Assembly (NCBI RefSeq): GCF_036511935.1 | Contig: NZ_AP028878.1 | Coordinates: forward strand, 5,084,001 to 5,148,000 | Reading direction: 5' to 3' | From: Marinobacter nanhaiticus D15-8W | GTDB taxonomy: Bacteria > Pseudomonadota > Gammaproteobacteria > Pseudomonadales > Oleiphilaceae | Length of the DNA: 64,000 nt | Translations under genes and position numbers: made by a program | Shown here: one piece after another, positions 25,644 to 35,262 of the stretch | Position numbering within the stretch: the stretch's first letter is position 1 | Layout of the letters: every line of letters begins with the position of its first letter | The notes under the pieces: model-generated | Database searches by the model: none | The model's input: the letters and a program-made list of their open reading frames with translations, nothing else | What the model was told of the DNA's origin: nothing

Positions 25644-28418
25644 TCAGGCCGCCTTGATCATCTCCCGCAGCACATAATGCAGGATACCGCCATTAATGAA
25701 GTACTTGGCTTCATTGACCGTATCGATGCGAGAGATCAGCTCGACCGTCTCTTCCTTGCCGTCCGGGTAGGCCACTGTCATGGTGACTTTCTGGCCGGGC
25801 TTGGGTTCGCCGGCCATACCGGACAGGCTGATGGTTTCCTCACCCGTCAGCTTCAGCGACTTGCGGTCCACCCCTTCCGGGAACTGCAGGGGCATCACGC
25901 CCATACCGATCAGGTTTGAACGGTGGATCCGCTCGAAGGATTCTGCGACCACCGCCTTCACGCCCAACAGCCGCGTACCCTTGGCAGCCCAGTCACGACT
26001 GGAGCCGGTACCATACTCTTTGCCCGCAATGACCACCAGCGGTGTGTCGTCTTCCTGGTACTTCATTGCAGCGTCGTAGATTGCCATCTCTTCGCCCGAG
26101 GGCACATGGCGGGTATACCCCCCTTCCACACCGTCGAGCATTTCGTTCTTGATCCGCACGTTGGCGAAGGTGCCCCGCATCATGACTTCGTGGTTACCCC
26201 GGCGCGAGCCGTAGGAGTTGAAGTCTTTCGGCTCCACGCCATGCTCCTGCAGGTAACGTCCGGCAGGGCTGTCGGCCTTGATGGAACCGGCCGGCGAGAT
26301 ATGGTCCGTGGTCACCGAATCGCCCAGAAGTGCCAGGACGCGGGCGTCCTTGACGTCTTCCACCGGCTCCGGCTCGGTATCCATGCCCTCGAAGAACGGC
26401 GGATGCTGGATGTAGGTGGACTTGTCGGACCACTCGTAGACCTTGCTCTCGGGCACCTTGATCGATTGCCAAGTGGCGTCGCCGTCGAAGACGGCGGCGT
26501 ATTCCTTGCGGAACATATCGGTCTTGACCTTCTCGACCGCCTCGGCGATTTCCGCCTGGCTCGGCCAGATATCCTGCAGGTAGACCGGATTGCCGTCCTT
26601 GTCCTTGCCCAAGGGGTCCTTGGTCAGGTCGACGCGGACGTTCCCGGCCAGGGCATAGGCCACAACCAGCGGCGGCGAGGCCAGCCAGTTGGTCTTGACC
26701 AGCGGATGCACCCGTCCTTCGAAGTTTCGGTTGCCGGACAGGACCGACGCCACTGTCAGGTCGCCGTTTTCGACGGCTTTTTCGATCGGCTCGGGCAACG
26801 GACCTGAGTTACCGATGCAGGTGGTGCAACCGTAACCCACCAGGTTGAAACCCAGCTTGTCCAGATCTTCCTGGAAGCCGCCCGCTTCGAAGTACTCGGT
26901 CACCACCTTCGAACCCGGCGCCAGGGAGGTCTTCACCCAGGGTTTGGTCATCAGGCCCTTCTCCAGCGCTTTCCGGGCCAGAAGACCGGCCGCCATCATC
27001 ACGCTGGGGTTGGACGTATTGGTGCAGGACGTGATGGCTGCGATCACGACGGCGCCCGGATCGAGACGGAATTTCTCCCCATTGAACTCGGTGTGCTGGC
27101 TCAAGGCGTGCTCGAAGCTGTCTTCCACATCGCCCGGGTCGACCGGCATCTGTCCGCCCTCGGATTGCATCTTGCCACGCTCGGTATCCGACGCGGGGTC
27201 CTTGTCCGAAGTCTGCATCAGCAGTTCGAACGAGGACTTCATGTTCTTGAGGGCCACTCGGTCCTGGGGACGTTTCGGGCCGGCCAGGCTAGCCTCGACG
27301 TCGCCCATATCCAGCTCCAGTGTATCCGTGTAGACCGGCTCGTGACCGGGCTCACGCCACAGCCCCTGTGCCTTGGCGTAGGCTTCGACCAATTCGATCT
27401 GCTTGTCGTCACGCCCCGTCAGTTGCATGTACTTCAGGGTCTGTTCGTCCACCGGGAAGAAGCCGCAGGTCGCACCGTATTCCGGGGCCATGTTGGCAAT
27501 GGTGGCCCGATCGGCGACCGGCATATCCTTCAAACCATCGCCGTAGAATTCCACGAACTTGCCCACCACGCCGCGCTCGCGCAGCATCTGGGTCACGGTC
27601 AGCACCAGGTCGGTCGCCGTGATGCCTTCACGTAGCTTGCCGGTAATCTTGAAGCCCACCACTTCGGGAATGAGCATGGAGACCGGCTGACCCAGCATCG
27701 CGGCTTCCGCCTCGATACCACCAACACCCCAACCCAGGATGCCGAGACCATTGATCATGGTGGTATGGGAATCGGTGCCCACGAGCGTATCGGGGAAGGC
27801 GTAGTGCTTGCCGTCCTGCTCCTTGGTCCAGACCGTCTGGCCTAGGTATTCCAGGTTGACCTGGTGGCAGATACCGGTGCCCGGCGGCACTACACGGAAG
27901 TTGTCGAACGCCTGCTGGCCCCAACGCAGGAATTCGTAGCGTTCGGCGTTACGCTCCATCTCGATGGCCACGTTGTCCTTGAACGCCGAGGCATCGGCGA
28001 AGTGATCGACCATGACCGAGTGGTCGATTACCAGGTCTACCGCGGAAAGGGGATTGATGCGCGCCGGGTCCTTGCCCGCCGCGTTCATGGCGTCACGCAT
28101 GGCCGCCAGGTCGACCACGGCCGGGACCCCGGTGAAGTCCTGCATCAGTACCCGCGCCGGGCGGTACTGGATCTCGGTATCCGAGTTGCGCTCATCCAGC
28201 CACTTGTACATGGCCTTGAGATGATCCTCGGTGACGGTCTCTCCGTCCTCGTTGCGCAGCAGATTTTCGAGCAGCACTTTCAGGGAGAAGGGCAGCCGGG
28301 ACACATCGCCCAGCGTCTTGCCCGCTTCCGGCAGGCTGTAATAATGGAAGGTGTTGCCGGCCACATCGAGGCTGGCCAGGGTATTCAGACTGTCGTTACT
28401 GATACCTTCTTTTGACAT
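25644..28418 (-). CDS. acnA: Aconitate hydratase A
   Basis: [4Fe-4S] enzyme interconverting citrate and isocitrate in the TCA cycle, 924 residues, slightly longer than E. coli AcnA. Cluster cysteines appear in AAITSCTNTSNPSVM and GYGCTTCIGNSGPL. Other landmarks: VPAVVDLAAMRDAM, DSHTTMINGLGILGWGVGGIEAEAAMLGQP, GDSVTTDHISPAGSI, and SRRGNHEVMMRGTFANVRI, with the C-terminal swivelling domain GKEYGTGSSRDWAAKGT. AAGGAGG lies upstream of the ATG. Its own terminator follows. Confidence 0.97.
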   Translation of the reverse strand: MSKEGISNDSLNTLASLDVAGNTFHYYSLPEAGKTLGDVSRLPFSLKVLLENLLRNEDGETVTEDHLKAMYKWLDERNSDTEIQYRPARVLMQDFTGVPAVVDLAAMRDAMNAAGKDPARINPLSAVDLVIDHSVMVDHFADASAFKDNVAIEMERNAERYEFLRWGQQAFDNFRVVPPGTGICHQVNLEYLGQTVWTKEQDGKHYAFPDTLVGTDSHTTMINGLGILGWGVGGIEAEAAMLGQPVSMLIPEVVGFKITGKLREGITATDLVLTVTQMLRERGVVGKFVEFYGDGLKDMPVADRATIANMAPEYGATCGFFPVDEQTLKYMQLTGRDDKQIELVEAYAKAQGLWREPGHEPVYTDTLELDMGDVEASLAGPKRPQDRVALKNMKSSFELLMQTSDKDPASDTERGKMQSEGGQMPVDPGDVEDSFEHALSQHTEFNGEKFRLDPGAVVIAAITSCTNTSNPSVMMAAGLLARKALEKGLMTKPWVKTSLAPGSKVVTEYFEAGGFQEDLDKLGFNLVGYGCTTCIGNSGPLPEPIEKAVENGDLTVASVLSGNRNFEGRVHPLVKTNWLASPPLVVAYALAGNVRVDLTKDPLGKDKDGNPVYLQDIWPSQAEIAEAVEKVKTDMFRKEYAAVFDGDATWQSIKVPESKVYEWSDKSTYIQHPPFFEGMDTEPEPVEDVKDARVLALLGDSVTTDHISPAGSIKADSPAGRYLQEHGVEPKDFNSYGSRRGNHEVMMRGTFANVRIKNEMLDGVEGGYTRHVPSGEEMAIYDAAMKYQEDDTPLVVIAGKEYGTGSSRDWAAKGTRLLGVKAVVAESFERIHRSNLIGMGVMPLQFPEGVDRKSLKLTGEETISLSGMAGEPKPGQKVTMTVAYPDGKEETVELISRIDTVNEAKYFINGGILHYVLREMIKAA

Positions 28419-28859
28419 GTGACGCCTCCTTTCCTTATCGGTATCGAAATTTAAAAGGGCGTAATCAGGAGCCTTTGGATCTAACTGCAGTATTCAGCAT
28501 CATCCTGTTTTGTTCGCCAAACACGGCAAAAGGTTCCAGTCCTTACTCTCTCATCATGAGTTCAGATTGCTTCGGACCACCCGCAAGTAGAATTCCATAC
28601 TTACTATTGCACCAATTGGAGTGACTTCAACCACGGTGCCATGAATGTTCTGAATAACCTGCGTGAATGCTGTCGGCAAACAGTATTCACCATCGCTAGC
28701 CCAAAGGCGCATGCCGGGTAGTTCAGCCCATGCGCTGGTGAATGGCACCGTGGTGCATCCGGTTGACCCACATCATGCCGGACCGGATAGGAGCACTACC
28801 CCGGTTAGGCGCATTATCCCCAGTCTAGCAGCCTGAACGGCCGGCTCACCCCAACCATG
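28419..28859. other. 441-base intergenic stretch with a doubtful 64-codon frame
   Basis: Between acnA and the ABC exporter gene. A minus-strand frame at 28554-28748 encodes a peptide with NIHGTVVEVTPIGAIVSMEF, which loosely recalls a TOBE-type strand pattern of ABC ATPases, but it has no good ribosome site and may be chance or a remnant. The rest shows nothing I can name; the acnA promoter should lie just beyond 28430 on the minus strand. Confidence 0.4.
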
Positions 28860-30683
28860 TTAATGCTGACGATCCCCATAGAGTTGGGCATAAAGTCCCT
28901 GACGGGCAATCAGTTCGTCGTGGTGCCCTTCTTCGATGATCTGGCCGTCCTCGAAGACATAGGCCCGGTCGGCCTGTTTCACGGCGCTGAGCCGGTGGGC
29001 GATGATCAGCGTGGTGCGCTGCTCGAGGAAGGATTCCAGCGCCTGGTGCAGCTGGTATTCGGTTTCCGCATCCAGTGCGGAGGTGGCTTCGTCGAGGATC
29101 ACCACGGAGGGATCCGACAGCACCATGCGGGCGATGGCGAGTCGTTGGCGCTGACCGCCGGAAAGACGTACTCCCTGGCGGCCTATCAAGGTGTCGAGGC
29201 CTTTTTCCATCGCACGGACCGTATGGTCGAGCTGGGCAATCTTCAGCGCGTCCCAAAGACGCTCCTCGCTATGGTCGCGGCCAAGGGTCAGGTTCTGGCG
29301 TACCGTATCGTTGAACAGGGCCGGGTGCTGCAGCACGGTGGCAACATGTTCGCGTAGGCTCTCCAGGCCGATGCGCTGCACCGGAACATCGTCGATCAGG
29401 ATCTCGCCGCTGGTGGGCGTATACATCCCGAGGATCACCTGCACCAGCGTCGACTTGCCGCCACCACTGGCGCCCACGATCGCGACCTTCTCGCCCGGAT
29501 CCACATGGAAGTTGATGCCGCGCAGGACATCTTCCTCGCCGTAGCGAAAGTGCACATCCTTGAGGGTGAGGCTGACGGTGTGGCGATCCTGAAAGGGATT
29601 TTCCAGTGCCGGATAGCGCGGCTCCTCTTTCAGCTGCAATAGCCGGTTGATGCGCCCGAGGGCGGCATTCGCCGCATAGAAGGCGTACTGCATGTTCAGC
29701 ATTTCCTGTACCGGCGTGAGCATGAACCACAAATAGCCGAAAACGGCGAACATCATGCCGATGCTCAGGTCGCTGAGCAGCACCGCCACCATTGCCGCCG
29801 CCCGGAAACTGTCCACACCGAACTGGAACAGGGAGAAGCTGGCGCGATTGGCCGCGTCGCTGCGCCACTCGAACTGCACCGCATGATCACGCACCCCGCG
29901 GGCGCGGTTGACCAGATGCTTGAGGTAGTGGCTCTCCCGGTTGGCGGCGCGGAGCTGGTGAATGGCATCGAGCGTCTCGGTCAGGTCGCCCTGGAAGTCC
30001 TCGTACGCCTTGTTTTCCTTGCGCTTGAGATCCTTCACCCGCTTACCGATCAGGATCGTGCAGAAAATCACCACTGGGTTCAGCAGCAGAATCAGCAAGC
30101 CCAGTTGCCAGTGCACCCACAGCAGGACACCGGCAGTACCAATCACTGTGAGGCTGGCCACCAGGAAGCGGCTGATGGTGGTCCCCAAGAACTGATCGAT
30201 GGTGTCCAGATCGGTGATGAAGTGGCTGGTCACCGCGCCGGCACCCAAAGTTTCGTATTCGGACATGGCAATCCGTTGCAGCCGCCCAAGCAGACGCTCG
30301 CGGATACGGAAGACCACATCTTTGGAAATCACCGAAAACTCACGTGATTGGGCGACGTTGAAGCCCAGCGCCATGAAACGCATCAGGAAGGCGACCACGA
30401 CCATGACCCCGATATACGCCACGGGCACCTGCCAGGCTTCGGGAAGGACCGAATTCATTACCGGCACCACAGGGCCCGGCTCATCCAGCAGCACCTCATC
30501 CACCAGCACCGGCAGCAACAACGGCAAGGGCACGCTCACCAAGGTCGCCAGGATGGCGATGATATTGGCGCGCACCAGCCGGGGCTTGTGCTCCAACGCA
30601 AACGCGAGGATCTGCCGCCAGGTGTATTGCTCTGCGGGTTTGTCGGATGTCCTGATGGAATGGAGTTCGGGCTGCTGGGTCAA
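28860..30683 (-). CDS. ABC exporter, fused membrane and ATPase domains (MsbA-like)
   Basis: Half-transporter expected to work as a homodimer. The N-terminal two-thirds hold six hydrophobic helices (for instance IIAILATLVSVPLPLLLPVLV and VPVAYIGVMVVVAFLMRFMAL). The ATPase shows Walker A GASGGGKS, the signature LSGGQRQRLAIARMV, Walker B VVILDEATSALDAE and IAHRLS. Substrate unknown; lipids, peptides or drugs are all possible. The strongest start is TTG at 30683, with GGAGG five bases before it; in-frame starts at 30707 (ATG) and 30722 (GTG) would add 8 and 13 residues. Confidence 0.85.
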   Translation of the reverse strand: MTQQPELHSIRTSDKPAEQYTWRQILAFALEHKPRLVRANIIAILATLVSVPLPLLLPVLVDEVLLDEPGPVVPVMNSVLPEAWQVPVAYIGVMVVVAFLMRFMALGFNVAQSREFSVISKDVVFRIRERLLGRLQRIAMSEYETLGAGAVTSHFITDLDTIDQFLGTTISRFLVASLTVIGTAGVLLWVHWQLGLLILLLNPVVIFCTILIGKRVKDLKRKENKAYEDFQGDLTETLDAIHQLRAANRESHYLKHLVNRARGVRDHAVQFEWRSDAANRASFSLFQFGVDSFRAAAMVAVLLSDLSIGMMFAVFGYLWFMLTPVQEMLNMQYAFYAANAALGRINRLLQLKEEPRYPALENPFQDRHTVSLTLKDVHFRYGEEDVLRGINFHVDPGEKVAIVGASGGGKSTLVQVILGMYTPTSGEILIDDVPVQRIGLESLREHVATVLQHPALFNDTVRQNLTLGRDHSEERLWDALKIAQLDHTVRAMEKGLDTLIGRQGVRLSGGQRQRLAIARMVLSDPSVVILDEATSALDAETEYQLHQALESFLEQRTTLIIAHRLSAVKQADRAYVFEDGQIIEEGHHDELIARQGLYAQLYGDRQH

Positions 30684-30919
30684 AAGTCCTCCAGGGCGGT
30701 TCGGCATCCGGATGACAAACACCGGTATCTCAAAACGACTCTAGCCTACCGTGGATACGGCAGGCAGGGTTATGCGGGTCAGCCCTTTATTCTAACGCAG
30801 TCGCACTCTACAGTGCTTGGCGGTGAGCCTTCGCCGCATGATCTGTGCGTTGTGCGCTGGCCGCCAATCGCCCCATCTGCCATCATTACCGCTCTCATAG
30901 ACTGATTCTGCGGTTCGTC

Positions 30920-32362
30920 GTGAAACACCACTGTCATTACCATCCCGGCACTGCCGCCAAGTGGCACTGCACCCATTGCCAATTGCACTACTGCACCACC
31001 TGTATGCCCGATGCGGATACACGCAGGCGGCAGGGCGCTTGCCCCCATTGCGGTCAGACGATGCGTTACCTGGGCGCCGCAACGGAGGTCGTGCCTTTCT
31101 GGAACCGGATCCCGGCATTCTTCCGCTACCCGTTCCATACCGATCCGCTGATGGTGGTCGGCATCTGCACTTTTGTGCCGTTGCTGCTCAACCCGGACCT
31201 CATCGGCCTGGTAGTCAGCCTCCTGCTCGTATTGGCTCTGTTCAAATACACCTACGCGGTCATCAACCACACCGCTGAAGGCCACATGTCGCCGCCACCG
31301 TTGGCCACCGCTTTCACGGGGTCCGGGTTCCACATCGTGATCCTGCAATTCCTGGTGTTCGTGCTGATGGGTGGACTGGTCTGGTCCGCCGGTTTGGTCG
31401 GTGGAGGTCTGCTGGCGATGGCCGCCCTGGCCTTCGTGATCCTGGTGATGCCGGCCAGCGTAATGATCCTGGCGATGGAGCACCAGGTGGGCGCGGCGGT
31501 CAATCCGGCCAACCTGATGTCACTAATCTCTCGCATTGGCTGGCCATACTTCGTGCTCTACGGTCACCTGGTGTTGCTGATGTTCGCCAGCGGCGCCATC
31601 CAGGAATTTGCCTTCAACCACTTTTCGCCGATGGTGGCGCAGCCACTATCCGGGTTTATCGGCAGTACCTTCATGCTGATCTTCTTCCACATGATGGGTT
31701 ACCTGCTGTTCCAGTATCAGGAAGAACTGGGCTTCGCCAGCGACCTGCAGGATCAGGAAGCACCGCCGGCGCCGGACCGCACTCGTCGCCTCGATGCCGA
31801 TATCGACATGAACCTGAAGGACGGCAACTACGAGCGGGCGCTGACGCTGATCAAGGGTGCGCTGAAGCGTGAGCCGACCAACCCCCAGCGACTCGAGCAG
31901 CTTTATCGCCTGCTGCGGGCAATGGACGATCAGAGCGAACTCTACAAGAGTCATCCGCGCCTGCTGCAATGGTTGGCTGACCGGAGAGATGCCGGGGAAC
32001 TGACGGAGATGCTCCAGTTACTGGAAAAACTCGAACCCGGTTTTCGCCTGGACGATCCGGCCTTGGCCGTCAGCTGCGCACGGACCCTGAATATGCAGGG
32101 CGAACACCGCGTCGTGCTGAAGCTGCTACAGGATTTCCATAAACGCTTCCCGGACAGCGAACACCTGGCGCCAGCCTATTTGTTGGTGGCCCAGTCGCTG
32201 GCCCAACTTGGACAGTGGGAAAAGGCCATGGCGTTCCTGAATTTCATCAAGAAGCGCTGCGCCCAGCATCCGCTGCACCAGAATATCGACACCTACATCG
32301 AGCAGGCGCAGAACCAGCAGCCGTTGCGGGGTCCGGCGGCGAGTTTTTCGGTGCCGGAGTGA
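30920..32362 (+). CDS. Zinc-ribbon, multi-helix membrane protein with TPR-like C-terminus
   Basis: About 480 residues from the GTG at 30920 (an in-frame GTG at 30845 would add 25 residues; neither has a good Shine-Dalgarno). The first 45 residues form a B-box/zinc-ribbon-like module with Cys5, His8, Cys17, Cys20, Cys25, Cys28, Cys41 and Cys44. Five to six membrane helices follow (about 65-290), including LLLVLALFKYTYAVINH and GLLAMAALAFVILVMPASVMIL, resembling DUF4013-like membrane proteins. The C-terminal 170 residues are helical repeats, e.g. NYERALTLIKGALKREPTNP. That tail resembles the tail of the convergent rhomboid protease. Function unknown; probably an envelope assembly or quality-control partner. 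Confidence 0.78.
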   Translation: MKHHCHYHPGTAAKWHCTHCQLHYCTTCMPDADTRRRQGACPHCGQTMRYLGAATEVVPFWNRIPAFFRYPFHTDPLMVVGICTFVPLLLNPDLIGLVVSLLLVLALFKYTYAVINHTAEGHMSPPPLATAFTGSGFHIVILQFLVFVLMGGLVWSAGLVGGGLLAMAALAFVILVMPASVMILAMEHQVGAAVNPANLMSLISRIGWPYFVLYGHLVLLMFASGAIQEFAFNHFSPMVAQPLSGFIGSTFMLIFFHMMGYLLFQYQEELGFASDLQDQEAPPAPDRTRRLDADIDMNLKDGNYERALTLIKGALKREPTNPQRLEQLYRLLRAMDDQSELYKSHPRLLQWLADRRDAGELTEMLQLLEKLEPGFRLDDPALAVSCARTLNMQGEHRVVLKLLQDFHKRFPDSEHLAPAYLLVAQSLAQLGQWEKAMAFLNFIKKRCAQHPLHQNIDTYIEQAQNQQPLRGPAASFSVPE

Positions 32363-32426
32363 GAGGACGCGGAAATTGAGGGCGTGACCCAATTGCAGGT
32401 TTTGTCTCTAATGTAGCCGACGCTTT

Positions 32427-32584
32427 AGAGGGTGTTGCAAAACGTAGCGAGCGAAGGCCAGGCAAGGCGGAAATTCGCGAAAAAGCGCAGTTTACTAGTA
32501 GTAAATGAGCATTTTGATCGGACTCGCGCACGAGCGGATTTCCAACGCCGCATGGTCGAGCGCAGTAGTTTTGCAATACCCTCT
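32427..32584. repeat. 158-base palindromic repeat element
   Basis: Ends AGAGGGTGTTGCAAAAC (32427-32443) and GTTTTGCAATACCCTCT (32568-32584) are inverted with one mismatch, and the centre holds TTTACTAGTAGTAAA. The inner text GCGAGCGAAGGCCAGGCAAGGCGGAA recalls a repeat common in intergenic DNA of Marinobacter, Pseudomonas and relatives. It fills most of the 318-base gap between the two TPR-tailed genes (32363-32680) and could fold end to end. No open frame suggests a transposase. Confidence 0.8.
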
Positions 32585-32680
32585 TTAGCTTCGGAGGGCC
32601 CTCCAGGGCCCCGGGTCTATCGGCAGGCCTGTGGACTGCTCGGAAGCTGAAGCATCCGCTACATGCTCCCGCATAACCTC

Positions 32681-34138
32681 CTACGGCCCAGCCGGCGCAT
32701 CCATCAACTGCCGATAATGCCGCGCCTTGGGCCCCATTTCCCGCTTCTCGAATTCTTCCGCCAGTAACCGGCAAGCCTCCAGCGTCAGTAACTCGTTACC
32801 ACAGGCGCGTAGCCGTTCGAACACCTTTTCCGCCACCTTGAGCTCGCCACTGCGTAGGCTGGCAAAGAACACCCGGTTATGATCTTCCGGCGACAGCGGA
32901 TGATGAGGCTGCCCCTTGCCTTGGTATTCCTGCCAGATTTCCAGCATCCGTTCGGTCTGGTGGCCAGCCATGGTCACCTGCATCAGCTCGCGGGCGCGAT
33001 TACGGTAGGCTTCGCTGTCCGGCCGCAACTTTGCCAACTGGTAGAGGTGCTCCAGCAGCATCGGCCGGTCCGGGTGACGTTGCCACAAGGCTTCGAATTG
33101 CAGCCGGGCCTGTTCGAAATCAAGCTCGCCGATGCGTGACATCGCCTGCGCATAGGCGGACCGAAAACGCTCATCTACCTCGTCGTCTTCCGGCTCGAAG
33201 AAGCTCTCCTGCACCTGCAGCCAACTCTTTCCAAGCAACCAGACCATACCGGCACCAGCCGCCAGACCACCGGCGTGAGCCAGATAGGCAACCCCGGTGG
33301 CGCCGGCGAAGAAGTGATCGTAGACCTCCTTGACAAGCCAGACGGGTAGCATGACGAGCGCCGGTGCCTTGAAGTAATCGAAGTAGACGCCGAGGAAATA
33401 GAAGAATCGGATGCGCTGCATGCCAAAGATGGCCACGTACATGCCCATCAGCCCCGAAATGGAGCCGGATGCGCCCACCAGTGGGAATGGCTCGCCCCAA
33501 TTGAAGCCGGCCCAGACCAGCCCCGAGAACATGCCGCACAGCAGGTAGGCGATCAGGAAACGGCCGCCACCCAGCGCACGTTCGACGGTAAAGCCCAGCA
33601 TGAACAGGATGACCATGTTGCCGATCAGGTGGCCCCAGCCGCCGTGCAGGAACTGGTAGGAGACCAGGTCCGAGACTTCCAGGTGCGCCGGCACCAGACC
33701 CGCTGCGAAGGCGGAGATGCGGCTGATCAGCTCCTGCTGGATCGGTGTCCGGTGTTGCTGCCAGTACTGGCGCTGTTCCGGAGCCCAGAGCACGTCCTGG
33801 TTCTGCTGCAGATAATCGTAGAAGCCGGGATCGGAAATAAGTTGCAACGCCAGCCACAGACGGTCGTCCTGCGCCATCGCTTCGCGCATGGCGTTTAGCG
33901 ATTCGGCACGATCGGTCTCGCCTTCCAGGTTGATCTGGCGTTGCAGGTAGGTCTCGTAGGCTGGGGCTTCAAGCTGGTCGAGGTCGGCTTCCAGGTAGTT
34001 TTCGATCGCCAGGCGGGTCAATCGCTCGTCATCGCCCTGGTAGAACAGGAAGACAAGCAGACAGGCGAGCATCAGACCGAGGGTGGCCCAGGGCGGGCGC
34101 CGCCAGTCTACGGAGCGTTCGACGGGGATTATCAGCAT
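32681..34138 (-). CDS. Rhomboid intramembrane serine protease with TPR-like C-terminal domain
   Basis: 485 residues. After the first helix (17-34) comes a large 120-residue loop, then the rhomboid core: FLHGGWGHLIGNM (His165, His170, Asn174), the nucleophile Ser224 in GASGSISG, and His288 in AYLAHAGGLAAG. The catalytic Ser-His pair is therefore intact. Residues 325-485 are soluble helical repeats (QARLQFEALWQRHPDRPMLL). Its substrate is unknown. It is much larger than rhombosortase and no GlyGly-CTERM protein is seen here, so it is not a rhombosortase. Confidence 0.88.
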   Translation of the reverse strand: MLIIPVERSVDWRRPPWATLGLMLACLLVFLFYQGDDERLTRLAIENYLEADLDQLEAPAYETYLQRQINLEGETDRAESLNAMREAMAQDDRLWLALQLISDPGFYDYLQQNQDVLWAPEQRQYWQQHRTPIQQELISRISAFAAGLVPAHLEVSDLVSYQFLHGGWGHLIGNMVILFMLGFTVERALGGGRFLIAYLLCGMFSGLVWAGFNWGEPFPLVGASGSISGLMGMYVAIFGMQRIRFFYFLGVYFDYFKAPALVMLPVWLVKEVYDHFFAGATGVAYLAHAGGLAAGAGMVWLLGKSWLQVQESFFEPEDDEVDERFRSAYAQAMSRIGELDFEQARLQFEALWQRHPDRPMLLEHLYQLAKLRPDSEAYRNRARELMQVTMAGHQTERMLEIWQEYQGKGQPHHPLSPEDHNRVFFASLRSGELKVAEKVFERLRACGNELLTLEACRLLAEEFEKREMGPKARHYRQLMDAPAGP

Positions 34139-34375
34139 ACTACGTCCATTATTTCACGGTACTGCCGGGCAAATGCACTCGGGCGCACCAGCGCTGGGCC
34201 TGCCAAAGCCCTTTGCCCGATTTCATCACATTTGATCCGATCCGGTCTGCTTTTTACCACAGCGGTGCCAGATTATCGCGTTGAAATAGATCCTGAGCCA
34301 GACGCGAACCGCCGCCGCAGCGTTAGCGGCGCTCCCCGGGAAATTTCAACGGCGCAAAGCGCAGGAGATGGATCA

Positions 34376-35116
34376 ATGAAGTTACCACTGTCACACCCCC
34401 TTAACAGTCAAGGCATTCAATCGGATGCGGGACGATGGCGGCTGATCGCAGGCGCTGTCGTACTGGGCCTGCTCACCGGCTGCGCATCCAGCGGTGGCAC
34501 GGATGCTGCAAAAACCGATCTGACCGCCACAGCCCCCGAAAAGACCATGGAAACCCGGCCCAGTGTCGACCATTCGCCAATTGCCGCGAAAGCCACTGAC
34601 GATAATAGTGAACCCCAAACGGACGATCGCATCGCCAATGCGCCTGAGGATGAAGATATGACTGTGTTAGTCCTGGATAACCCGGAACTGATGGCCCGCG
34701 CGGCCCAGGCACAAGCTAACAGCACGCAGGTAGATACTATGAGCGGCAATCCCGGCGACAGTCCACGCAAGCCCCACCGCATGAAGTTCCACTTCGGTTT
34801 CGACAAGCACCGTCTAAACGACGAAGATCAGGCCATCCTCAAGCAGCACGCGGAATACCTGCGGGCGCATCCGGAAGTCACGGTACGTATCAATGGTCAT
34901 ACGGACAGTCACGGTACCGACGAGTACAACGCCTTCCTCTCACGCCTGCGCGCCAACACGGCGGCGAAATTGCTGAAGGCTGAAGGTGTCGATGCCAAGC
35001 GAATTGAAGTGGTCGGCTGGGGCAACAGCAAGCCGCTGACCAACAAAGAGGACAGCGCCGCCAACCGCCGCCTGGAGCTGGAATACCTGAGCGAGCAGAT
35101 GGCCAAGGTCCAGTAA
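34376..35116 (+). CDS. OmpA-family peptidoglycan-binding lipoprotein (Pal-like)
   Basis: 246 residues from the ATG at 34376 with GGAGATGGATCA upstream; the frame is open far upstream but without homology. A signal peptide ends in the lipobox LLTGC (Cys36). A disordered Thr/Glu/Asp-rich spacer follows, then the OmpA-like domain: FHFGFDKHRLNDED, VRINGHTDSHGTDEYN, LSRLRANTAAKLL, and EDSAANRRLEL with the Asp/Arg pair that binds diaminopimelate. It likely tethers the outer membrane to peptidoglycan. No other Tol-Pal gene is nearby. Confidence 0.88.
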   Translation: MKLPLSHPLNSQGIQSDAGRWRLIAGAVVLGLLTGCASSGGTDAAKTDLTATAPEKTMETRPSVDHSPIAAKATDDNSEPQTDDRIANAPEDEDMTVLVLDNPELMARAAQAQANSTQVDTMSGNPGDSPRKPHRMKFHFGFDKHRLNDEDQAILKQHAEYLRAHPEVTVRINGHTDSHGTDEYNAFLSRLRANTAAKLLKAEGVDAKRIEVVGWGNSKPLTNKEDSAANRRLELEYLSEQMAKVQ

Positions 35117-35262
35117 TCCGCAGCTTTTCCCCTACTGTTACCCCGCCCGCAATTCGGCGTGTCGCAAGGCACGCCGGATTGCACCTGTCGCCCTATACTG
35201 CGATTCTCTGTACGGTCCGAATACGCTTCCAGCAAGAACAAAAGCCCAAGGAGATGGACCCT

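Noticed and set aside
32681..34138. Rhombosortase
   Set aside because: The protein is far larger than rhombosortases, has a long loop and a TPR tail, and no GlyGly-CTERM protein occurs in the window.
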